A stretch of DNA of 64,000 bases from Myroides albus (GTDB lineage Bacteria > Bacteroidota > Bacteroidia > Flavobacteriales > Flavobacteriaceae), in contig NZ_WMJX01000009.1 in assembly GCF_009711045.1 (NCBI RefSeq), positions 43,408 to 107,407 of the forward strand, in the 5' to 3' direction. Made by a program: the position numbers and the translations under genes. The first letter of the stretch is position 1. Every line of letters starts with the position of its first letter. The notes below the pieces were generated by a model, which saw nothing but the letters and a program-made list of their open reading frames with translations, was not told the origin of the DNA and did no database searches. Below are positions 17,211 through 24,382 of the stretch, piece by piece.

Positions 17211-18476
17211 TTATGTATGCTGTATAGTATATCCACTTACTCTGGTCTTATCACACCAGAAAATATAACACAATCCTCCACTGCCATAATACACCTCTCC
17301 GCCTTCTACATCGGGAATCTCAGAATCTAACTGCATAATGAAGTTCATCTTCTCTCCACTAATTGGACAAGTTAGCACTTCTCCGCTCTGCACCCAAGAA
17401 GGCTCTCCGCCTATTCTAAATAAGTTCTCTCGGCTATTCGCACTTGCCCAAGATTGAAATACCCAACGTGCATCAGTAGGTGCTATCTGTACTTCTGTCG
17501 GTACCATCGCTTTCTCCTCTACCCACTCAATCTTCATCAAATCTCCAATTTTATGAGGGATTCCCTGCTCATCGTGCTGATAAAACACCACACCATTTTC
17601 ATTTAGCTCCCGTAAGTGACAACCTAAAACCAATTGAGGTAAGCTAATTGGCAACCCCACTGGTATAGGATTAAGTGTTATCATATGCATAAAGGGATTA
17701 TTATCATCCTCAGTAAGATATCCTCCCATTTTATAAGTTGTAGATAATGGTGTTCCATTCCACGTAGGATGATCTGTACGTTTTAAATGTACTGCACTTG
17801 GCTTGTTTAAATACTTCGGTTCAAACAAAATATGATACGTTTGATCTGAACAGTACCTTTTTACCTTTCCATGTTCTCTACACAATCCCACCCCTTCTAA
17901 ATAACCATCGATATAATCTGATGAGCTCACATAAGTGCTCAATTCTAATTCTAACGCATGTGGAATAAGGCTTTCTATAGTAGCGATATCCCTTGTCTCT
18001 ACCAATCCATTAAACAAGTGTATCTTGGTTTCTAAATCAGTATTTGCGCTTAGAAAACGCTCTAAATAAGGAGCTATTAGTTCTCCTGGCAAATTGCGCC
18101 AATAGTAATCTGCGTAATAGCTATCCCCATTGGGATTGAGCAAGATTAAATCGTCTATATGTGAATGCAGTATATGAGGTAACTGAATACTCGCATACTC
18201 AACCACACTCTCTGCTACAGCACTTTCTTTTTCTTTTAAAATATCAATTGCTATTTTTACTAATTGGCCAAAGTCTTCCTCATTGACATAACTTAATGCA
18301 CTGTGAAAAAGCGTTGAATCCTTCTCATTATTCGTCAGAAACTCTAAGCAGAAAGCATATATTTCTGCTTCGTCCTTCATTAATCCTCTTAATTGATTAT
18401 AAACATCAGGAGTTTTCCACTCTGTCAATTTAAAATCTATGGCTAATTGTTGTCCTTTGCTCATATAATTATACAT
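17211..18476 (-). CDS. YwqG-like (DUF1963-type) C-terminal domain protein, immunity-like
   Basis: This is the third gene of a tight minus-strand operon, with 421 residues. The first half is a helical region without a signature I recognise. The C-terminal part (about 215-421) resembles DUF1963/YwqG proteins: RIGGEPSWVQ, the CPISGEKMNFIMQLDSE strand with paired cysteine context, and GGLCYIFWCD. DUF1963 proteins are often found among polymorphic-toxin immunity genes, but no function is proven. The ATG at 18476 overlaps the DUF2199 stop, and ATG 18464 would also fit. There is no signal peptide, so it is cytoplasmic. The domain call is moderate. Confidence 0.6.
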   Translation of the reverse strand: MYNYMSKGQQLAIDFKLTEWKTPDVYNQLRGLMKDEAEIYAFCLEFLTNNEKDSTLFHSALSYVNEEDFGQLVKIAIDILKEKESAVAESVVEYASIQLPHILHSHIDDLILLNPNGDSYYADYYWRNLPGELIAPYLERFLSANTDLETKIHLFNGLVETRDIATIESLIPHALELELSTYVSSSDYIDGYLEGVGLCREHGKVKRYCSDQTYHILFEPKYLNKPSAVHLKRTDHPTWNGTPLSTTYKMGGYLTEDDNNPFMHMITLNPIPVGLPISLPQLVLGCHLRELNENGVVFYQHDEQGIPHKIGDLMKIEWVEEKAMVPTEVQIAPTDARWVFQSWASANSRENLFRIGGEPSWVQSGEVLTCPISGEKMNFIMQLDSEIPDVEGGEVYYGSGGLCYIFWCDKTRVSGYTIQHT

Positions 18477-18972
18477 TTAATAAAGCGTCTATTCTTCGCA
18501 AGGCTTCCTCTGTCGAAATTCCATCATAAAAGTCTTTTATAAAGATAGAATCTCCCTTTTGATGAGGCAATATAGTAGGTATTCCCTTGCTATTATCTAC
18601 CTCAACATTCGTTGGCAAAGCAAATGACGTATTGGGTGGATAATTAGGTAAGTTAGTCACTAACCAACCGAAATAAGTTGTCTTATACTCCTTGTCTTCA
18701 TAGTGTTCATAGTAGTCTTTCATACTCTCTTCACTTAAACTTACCCATACACCATAATCCAAGTATTGACAAGCATCGTACACATATTGTGTCAACACAC
18801 CTCTCAAATACCAATGTGTTCCTTCTTTATCATCTATACAACATATTTCTTTAGTCAATTCAGCCTGTTCTTTCTCTTCGGGAGATAAGGCTAAATAAGG
18901 GTCAGGTGCTTGAAACACCAAGGCAGGCCAATCCTCGTGTTCTTGTCCACAATCTGCACATATATATTTCAT
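18469..18972 (-). CDS. DUF2199 domain protein
   Basis: This 167-residue cytoplasmic protein starts with a zinc-ribbon-like knuckle (YICADCGQEH) followed by the DUF2199 body: PALVFQAPDPYLALSPEEKE, an ICCIDDKEGTHWYLRGVL strand, YGVWVSLSEESMKDYYEH and FGWLVTNLPNYP. The function is unknown. Its ATG shares one base with the stop of the SMI1 gene (TAATG), and its stop overlaps the next ATG, so the three genes are almost certainly translationally coupled. Neighbouring SUKH and YwqG-like domains suggest an immunity role, which is inference. Confidence 0.75.
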   Translation of the reverse strand: MKYICADCGQEHEDWPALVFQAPDPYLALSPEEKEQAELTKEICCIDDKEGTHWYLRGVLTQYVYDACQYLDYGVWVSLSEESMKDYYEHYEDKEYKTTYFGWLVTNLPNYPPNTSFALPTNVEVDNSKGIPTILPHQKGDSIFIKDFYDGISTEEALRRIDALLNV

Positions 18973-20039
18973 TAGAATGTTCCGTTATCTATTATAAATT
19001 GTTGATGTTCTGTTATTTCTCCTTCTAAAGATTCTATCTCTCTATAGATCAGTTCCTCTATACAAAAGGCAATTACTGTTCTACTCCAAGACTCATTTTG
19101 TAATTCTACAATTTGTCCATACGTCCCTGTATCACTTGGATCAGTATCTATCAGTAAATAATCTCCATTCTTTCCTTCTGCAAAGGGAATCCACTTCGGA
19201 TTAGCATATCCTGTACACTTAAGTCGGGTATCATAATCTGCAACTGTATCCTCATCTACCTCATCATCATCAAACAGTTCATTGATACTCTCCCATTCAT
19301 CTGCTATCTTCTCAAAAGGCAGTAGATCATAATCCCATCCGTTGGCATGCAAACTTAAAGCTGAAGTAACAGCATTCCACTTGACATTCCCTATTTTATA
19401 GAAGTTGACTAAAATAGCTGGTAACTCTACTTCGTCTAATTGTTCTACGACAGTGTCTAACTGCTCTTGAGTAATACCGTGAGTTGGGTTATAGTATTTA
19501 TTATCTGCACCAACCCTATTCTCTATTGCTTTTTTCCATTCATACCATACCGCCTCTAAATACTCGAAATTTTCATCTATAGGAAGTAATGCTACTTCTT
19601 CTTCCTGTATCTCTTCATAGGCTTGTAAAGATAGTGAATACAGTTCTCCTTGTCTGATATTATACCACACCGTTACATCATTAAACCTGAATGCACCTGC
19701 ATCATCTGTATCCCAAAGTTTGATACGCTCAGACTTATGCTCGTTATAATACTTCATTGCATCTGATTCTCCATTCAGGTTTAATTGACCTATAAATACT
19801 GATATCACAGCCGATGTATAATCTTTTACTTTATAATTTACTTCTATGGTATTAATACTTATTCTATCTTTTGAAAAAGCCCTTAATCCCAATGTATGCC
19901 AAATATAAACATCGTTATACTCGCCTGTGAATACCTCAGGCACTCCAAATAGTGCGTACAAAGCTTCTTTTGCTATAGGAAAACTGTATAGATTACCATT
20001 TATCTCAAACCCTCTTGATGTAAAATCAAACTGTAGCAT
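18972..20039 (-). CDS. SMI1/KNR4 (SUKH) family protein with extra N-terminal domain
   Basis: This is the first gene of the operon, with 355 residues. The C-terminal SUKH domain (about 185-340) shows ELPAILVNFYKIGNVKWNAV, a LLPFEKIADEWESI helix, an acidic insert, and WIPFAEGKNGDYLLIDTDP followed by GTYGQIVEL. The N-terminal 150 residues are a separate mixed alpha-beta domain that I do not recognise. SUKH proteins commonly neutralise nuclease or other toxins of contact-dependent systems, and they occur in polyimmunity clusters. No toxin gene is present nearby. Cytoplasmic. Confidence 0.78.
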   Translation of the reverse strand: MLQFDFTSRGFEINGNLYSFPIAKEALYALFGVPEVFTGEYNDVYIWHTLGLRAFSKDRISINTIEVNYKVKDYTSAVISVFIGQLNLNGESDAMKYYNEHKSERIKLWDTDDAGAFRFNDVTVWYNIRQGELYSLSLQAYEEIQEEEVALLPIDENFEYLEAVWYEWKKAIENRVGADNKYYNPTHGITQEQLDTVVEQLDEVELPAILVNFYKIGNVKWNAVTSALSLHANGWDYDLLPFEKIADEWESINELFDDDEVDEDTVADYDTRLKCTGYANPKWIPFAEGKNGDYLLIDTDPSDTGTYGQIVELQNESWSRTVIAFCIEELIYREIESLEGEITEHQQFIIDNGTF

Positions 20040-20134
20040 GTTTCTTTTTATTTTGGGCTAAAATACCATTAATTTCAAATAATAAAGTCACTGAATACAT
20101 GGAGGAATTTATTATTTTTATAAAAATATCAACC

Positions 20135-20683
20135 ATGAAAACACTTACACTAAAAACAGATCGCTTGATTTTAAATCAACCTCACTTAGGCGATGTCTCT
20201 AGTCTTATAGAAATTATGAGAAACCCTGTGTATAGTCAAAACACAACTAATATCCCTTTTCCTTATACTGAAGCAAATGCTTCTTTTTGGGTGAACTTAG
20301 CTTTAGAAGGGCTAAAAGAAGGAGATAAATACATCTTTGCTATCCGATTTAGAGATAACCCCAGTATTATCGGAGGTATCGGATTAGGAATAGATACAGC
20401 CAATAACAAAGCTGAAATGGGCTATTGGTTAGACGAGCAATATTGGAATAAAGGATATATTACAGAAGCTGCAAAAGCGTTACTTTAATTTGGTTTTGAA
20501 ACACTGCATTTAAAGCGAATATTTGCTTCTCACTTCTCACATAATGAGGCATCAGGAAAGATTATGCAAAAAATAGGAATGCAAAAAGAAGGAGTATTAA
20601 AGGCACATACACTAAAGGACAATGAATATCTGGATCATGTGTTTTATGCTATTATAAACGAAAAGAGCGTTACTACCCCGTAG
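20135..20683 (+). pseudogene. GNAT N-acetyltransferase broken by an in-frame TAA
   Basis: The frame from ATG 20135 encodes a RimJ/RimL-like acetyltransferase: LKTDRLILNQPHLGDVSSL at the start, IGGIGLGID, then AEMGYWLDEQYWNKGYITEA. A single TAA at 20486-20488 interrupts it after KALL. The same frame continues without shift as FGFETLHLKRIFASHFSHN and NEASGKIMQKIGMQKEGVL to a TAG at 20681-20683, which is the expected C-terminal half and length (182 codons). One substitution (for example from CAA or GAA) explains it. A sequencing error is the other possibility. The final stop lies in the loop of the terminator. Confidence 0.82.
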
Positions 20684-20702
20684 GTTTAGTAACGCTCTTT
20701 AT
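20662..20702 (+). terminator. Terminator overlapping the 3' end of the GNAT pseudogene
   Basis: AAAGAGCGTTACTA pairs with TAGTAACGCTCTTT around an 11-base loop. It also lies just beyond the convergent gene ending at 20717, so it may serve both directions. Confidence 0.85.
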
Positions 20703-20716
20703 CTCTATAAGACTGT

Positions 20717-21559
20717 TTAAATCTTACTTATCTTTACATTTTGCGTTTTATTATTGGTCATATTTATTGTTAAATCACCATCAGTTGCAATATTGACAGT
20801 CATGGACACCTCTCCATTAATTGATTCAAAGTATTTATCCTTCATATCGTACACCACCACTTTGCTCTCTTTTCCTTTCATCTCTGCAAATTTCTCTGAA
20901 GTGCTTTCTGAAGTAATTAAAGATTCAATTAATAGGTAAGCCTTGTTATTCTCTATTTTGGTTAACTTTACACTTTCTTTTACTGTTAACAAAACTTCGT
21001 TTTCAGCAGAAAGTTTGACTTTCTTTTGAGCTTCCGAATCGAAAGTGTCATTTACTTTAATTGGAGTTTCAGGAAAACCACTACTGTTGAACAAATCATC
21101 TAATAGGGTTGTTAGATCTTCCTCTAAACTTGCGTATTTTCCATTGAGTTCTTTTGTTAGTTTCAACCCTTTCTTGACATCTAAAGTACCTGATGTGAAT
21201 CCCTTAATATCTTTTTCTACATCTGTACTAACTAATGAATTAGCTTTAAATTCACGTGTTACAATATTGTCTAAGTCTAATGTAAAGTCTAACTTATTCT
21301 TCTTTGCCTTTATCCATTGCAGATTATAAGTAGTATTGTTCTCTGTTGTCTCATAAGTAGGAAACTCTGCTCCTTCTTTCTTCAACAATTCCACCATGTC
21401 TTTATCACCTAAGAGGTTAGTGATTGTGCTGTCTTTATCCTCAGAAGTTATCTTATAATTTGTATTTGCCTTCACATCAAGTTGTAAGACAACAGATTCT
21501 TGTGCCTGTAGTTGCATTGTAGCTACCATACAACCTACAAATAATAGTATTTTTTTCAT
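20717..21559 (-). CDS. Secreted protein of unknown function (DUF6263-like)
   Basis: This 280-residue exported protein has a clear Sec signal, MKKILLFVGCMVATMQLQAQ, cleaved after QAQ. I chose the start at 21559 for this reason, although the frame is open to 21604. The body is rich in beta strands with many Lys, Thr and Glu. It has a pattern seen in Bacteroidota periplasmic proteins that start VVLQLDVKANTNYKI and end with a MTVNIATDGDLTINMTN strand. It resembles what is called DUF6263, but I am not certain. It shares strand and spacing (75 bases) with the lipoprotein gene upstream, possibly one transcript. Confidence 0.65.
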   Translation of the reverse strand: MKKILLFVGCMVATMQLQAQESVVLQLDVKANTNYKITSEDKDSTITNLLGDKDMVELLKKEGAEFPTYETTENNTTYNLQWIKAKKNKLDFTLDLDNIVTREFKANSLVSTDVEKDIKGFTSGTLDVKKGLKLTKELNGKYASLEEDLTTLLDDLFNSSGFPETPIKVNDTFDSEAQKKVKLSAENEVLLTVKESVKLTKIENNKAYLLIESLITSESTSEKFAEMKGKESKVVVYDMKDKYFESINGEVSMTVNIATDGDLTINMTNNKTQNVKISKI

Positions 21560-21634
21560 CTCTTTTTTTATTAAATCGACTACAAGATACTTACTTTTTA
21601 ACAAAAAACAGCTTAATTAATTTTATACTATCTG

Positions 21635-22546
21635 CTATTTCCAAGAGTTTATAGCAAACAACAAGCTATGCAAATCCTGTTGTAAGGTTCTTACACTGGC
21701 TTGCAATTCATTATTCATATCAGACATTAGATGAATGTCATCAGATTTAAAAAATCCACCATGACCAAAGTAACGTTCCTCTTCTTTTTTACTGACTTCT
21801 TCATCAAATGCAAATAATAACCATCTATTCTTAAGTGTTTGTATTAAGGATAGTTTTCCTTCATTGCTAAACGACTTGTCATTCAGTACTCTCCAAACAG
21901 TGGCTGGAAAAGCATTGTCAACATTATTCTCTTTCCAGACGTTTCCGATTAGACTGCGATAATTCACTAATTCCACTTTTTTGCCTTTGGGGTTCAACAA
22001 CATGAAACCTAATCCCGTACCTACAACACCACATGCTATATTCAATCCTTTATTTGTATTGTCATTTGTTATCAAAGCTGTAGATAATGTAACAGCTGCG
22101 CCGATCGCGATAGATGCTACTGTAAGTTGAGTATTGGTAGTTCCGTTTTTAGCATCTAATACCCTTGCCAATTGATCATATCGCTCCCCATTACAATTAA
22201 GTTCCGCTGCTAAAGCATCTAATTCCGTTTGAAAAAGTTGAGTGATAGCAATCATCTGTTGTGTTGCTTGCATTTTTTCTAAAGTATCCTCACTATGCAA
22301 GTATTTAGCCAATACTGGTACCAACCCTAAATGGGATGCTAATGTATAATCGTGTTCAGACAATTTCTGAGCGACTAACTCATCTTTAAAAAGCCTCTCT
22401 TCTTCAGTTGTATTATCCAAATAAACAATATTAGGAGCGCAATAATTCTGTTGTAAAGCTGTTATTTTTGAACTTTTTATTACGGATGAACAAGAGGACA
22501 TCACAAATATAAACAGCATACCAACCAATATATTTGACTTAAGCAT
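21635..22546 (-). CDS. Lipoprotein of unknown function
   Basis: This 303-residue protein has a lipobox in MLKSNILVGMLFIFVMSSCS, with Cys19 as the likely lipidated residue, so it is envelope-anchored. The middle holds a weakly hydrophobic glycine-alanine segment (ASIAIGAAVTLSTALI and ACGVVGTGLGFMLLN) that could be a hairpin of two membrane helices, preceded by a helical region of the form QQMIAITQLFQTELDALAAELN. No known domain is recognised. It lies at the edge of the accessory block between trmD and rplS. Confidence 0.7.
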   Translation of the reverse strand: MLKSNILVGMLFIFVMSSCSSVIKSSKITALQQNYCAPNIVYLDNTTEEERLFKDELVAQKLSEHDYTLASHLGLVPVLAKYLHSEDTLEKMQATQQMIAITQLFQTELDALAAELNCNGERYDQLARVLDAKNGTTNTQLTVASIAIGAAVTLSTALITNDNTNKGLNIACGVVGTGLGFMLLNPKGKKVELVNYRSLIGNVWKENNVDNAFPATVWRVLNDKSFSNEGKLSLIQTLKNRWLLFAFDEEVSKKEEERYFGHGGFFKSDDIHLMSDMNNELQASVRTLQQDLHSLLFAINSWK

Positions 22547-23086
22547 AACTTTTTATTTTTAAACAAAAATAGTTAATTAAAGTTAAAAAATATGAATTAA
22601 AACAAACAACAACCCAATTAACAAACAGTTATACTAAGCTTTAATAATATCACTATAATCAATAATAAAACAATGCTCTTACTTCAACTATGCACTTGAA
22701 TTTCTAGATAAACACATTAATCCTCGTATTGGAATTAAATCCATAAAAGACGTTTATACACTCCAAATTCATTCATAAAACAATCAAAAACGACAATGAC
22801 TATGCTAAGAATCTTATTATTTCATCGATCACTTCTTCTGGCTTTTCTGATAATAAGAAGTGTCCACATTCTTTGAGTTTTACTAATGTTAGATCATTAG
22901 TACTAAGAGGTAAAGACATTTTCAATATTTCATAACCGCATCCTTGCAAAACTTAAAACATCATAAATGTGAAATTCTTCATGATTTAAAACACAACTGC
23001 ACTAATCCGGCAGCTTAACCTTATGGGTATCCCATTCTTAATTCGTAAATTTGGACAATTAGAATTGTATAACATAACCTTATAAA
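22547..23086. other. Intergenic region with gene debris
   Basis: This is 540 bases without an intact gene. Near 22663-22779 on the plus strand a frame encodes a tail-like peptide (FNYALEFLDKHINPRIG to a TAA at 22777-22779) with no start and no family I can name. A minus-strand hydrolase remnant follows at 22805-22952. The promoter of the nitroreductase gene is at the right end, with TAAATTTG at 23046-23053. Confidence 0.5.
22805..22952 (-). pseudogene. C-terminal remnant of an alpha/beta hydrolase
   Basis: The minus strand encodes about 49 residues ending LVKLKECGHFLLSEKPEEV then IDEIIRFLA and a stop. GHF followed by SEKPEEV and a terminal helix is the classic C-terminus of an alpha/beta-hydrolase, where the His is the catalytic triad base. 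The frame is closed by a stop at its N-terminal side and there is no hydrolase core upstream, so only the tail survives. Confidence 0.65.
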
Positions 23087-23689
23087 ATGAGTTTTTTAGA
23101 GATTGCTAAAAGCAGATACACTACCAAAAAATACGATGCGACTAAGTCTGTTACTACAGATCAATTAGAACAACTAAAACAAATTTTACAACTTAGTCCC
23201 TCATCGATTAACAGTCAACCTTGGAAATTTACAATTGTACAAAGTCCTGAGCTAAAAGATTTACTTGCCACGAAGTCTGCTTTTAATGAGCAAAAGATAA
23301 AAGATGCAAGTCATCTGATTGTTTTCAATGTACTCAGTACAAAAGAAAACTACGAAAAACTACGCTTAGCAAATGCAGCTGAAGGTTCGAAGATGTATTA
23401 CAACAACTTTTTAAAACCTAAATCAGAAGAAGAAGTTACAGCTTGGTTGAAGAATCAAGTATACATCTCATTAGGTTTCTTTCTTGCAGCTTGTGGATCA
23501 ATGGGTATTGATGCAACACCAATGGAGGGAATTGACACTGGTGAATTTGACAAAATTATCAACCAAGACGGCATTTACAAAAGTACTTTTGCTGTTGCAA
23601 TTGGACATAGAGATAGTGAAGATGCTAACCAACCAAGTCAAAATCCTAAGACGCGTTTAGCACAAGAAATAGTAATTGAAGTAAGGTAA
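23087..23689 (+). CDS. Oxygen-insensitive NAD(P)H nitroreductase family protein
   Basis: This 200-residue FMN enzyme is of the NfsB type and reduces nitroaromatics, quinones or similar acceptors with NAD(P)H as a cytoplasmic dimer. FMN-binding residues are in the opening KSRYTTKKYDATK and in LSPSSINSQPWKFTIVQS. The mid helix QVYISLGFFLAACGSMGIDATPMEGID and the end FAVAIGHRDSEDANQPSQNPKTRL match the family. TAAATTTG at 23046-23053 is a good -7 box about 33 bases upstream. NfsB is a likely name but subfamily identity is not certain. Confidence 0.85.
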   Translation: MSFLEIAKSRYTTKKYDATKSVTTDQLEQLKQILQLSPSSINSQPWKFTIVQSPELKDLLATKSAFNEQKIKDASHLIVFNVLSTKENYEKLRLANAAEGSKMYYNNFLKPKSEEEVTAWLKNQVYISLGFFLAACGSMGIDATPMEGIDTGEFDKIINQDGIYKSTFAVAIGHRDSEDANQPSQNPKTRLAQEIVIEVR

Positions 23690-23822
23690 CAATCATTTCG
23701 ATCACCCGTGACAATTACATTCTGTATCAACTTGTAAAAACAGACAATTAAAACACCTAACAAATAGATTAGCAGCGAATTACAATTTAAAAATAATTCA
23801 TCAGTTTTTCTATTTTATTTTA

Positions 23823-23830
23823 TATATTTG
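23823..23830 (+). promoter_or_regulatory. -7 promoter element of rplS
   Basis: TATATTTG lies about 75 bases before the chosen rplS start, so the mRNA carries a short structured leader. Confidence 0.6.
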
Positions 23831-23837
23831 CACTCGA

Positions 23838-23904
23838 TTTAGATCAACCTCTGGCGAGGTCCGTGTATGTTGCTCTGAACAATAACTATTATACATTTTT
23901 TACA
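23838..23904 (+). promoter_or_regulatory. rplS leader with hairpin, possible ribosomal-protein autoregulatory element
   Basis: ACCTC-TGGC-GAGGT forms a compact hairpin at 23847-23860 in the leader, followed by about 44 unpaired-looking bases to the ATG. An L19 leader motif has been described in Flavobacteria. I cannot confirm that this sequence matches that model, but position and a conserved-looking GC-rich stem in AT-rich DNA fit. Confidence 0.5.
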
Positions 23905-24255
23905 ATGGCAGATTTAATGAAATTCGTTCAAGACGAATTAATCGCAAAAAAAGACTTTCCAGAATTCAACGCTGGAGATACTATCACAGTTTACTACGAA
24001 ATTAAAGAGGGTGACAAAAAAAGAACTCAGTTCTTTAAAGGAGTAGTTATTCAAAGAAGAGGACATGGTGCTACTGAAACTTTTACAATCCGTAAAATGT
24101 CAGGTAACGTAGGTGTTGAGCGTATCTTCCCTGTAAACATGCCAGCTTTAGAGAAAATCGAAGTGAACCAAAGAGGTAAAGTTCGTAGAGCTCGTATCTT
24201 CTACTTCAGAGAACTTACTGGTAAAAAAGCAAAAATCAAAGAAAGAAGAAGATAA
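23905..24255 (+). CDS. rplS: 50S ribosomal protein L19
   Basis: L19 sits at the 30S-50S interface. Of 116 residues, MADLMKFVQDELIAKKDFPE opens the protein, followed by FNAGDTITVYYEIKEGDKKR, QFFKGVVIQRRGHGATETFT and ERIFPVNMPALEKIEV, with the basic end LTGKKAKIKERRR. I chose ATG 23905 because residues before it in the open frame from 23863 fall in the structured leader. It is isolated from trmD, which is 7 kb upstream, and has its own promoter and terminator. Confidence 0.97.
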   Translation: MADLMKFVQDELIAKKDFPEFNAGDTITVYYEIKEGDKKRTQFFKGVVIQRRGHGATETFTIRKMSGNVGVERIFPVNMPALEKIEVNQRGKVRRARIFYFRELTGKKAKIKERRR

Positions 24256-24278
24256 TCAACTTTCTAAGAGTTATAAAA

Positions 24279-24312
24279 AAAGAGATTGTACAATGTGCAA
24301 TCTCTTTTTTTT
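24279..24312 (+). terminator. Terminator after rplS
   Basis: AAAGAGATTG pairs with CAATCTCTTT around a nine-base loop, with a T run. Confidence 0.9.
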
Positions 24313-24328
24313 ATGTCTTAAATGTCGA

Positions 24329-24362
24329 AAAAAAAGCTATACAGAATCTGTATAGCTTTTCA
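24329..24362 (-). terminator. Terminator after the permease-peptidase fusion gene
   Basis: AAAAGCTATACAG and CTGTATAGCTTTT form a perfect stem around AAT. It has T runs in both directions and sits 23 bases after the minus-strand stop. Confidence 0.85.
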
Positions 24363-24382
24363 AAATCAAATTATAAAACCAT

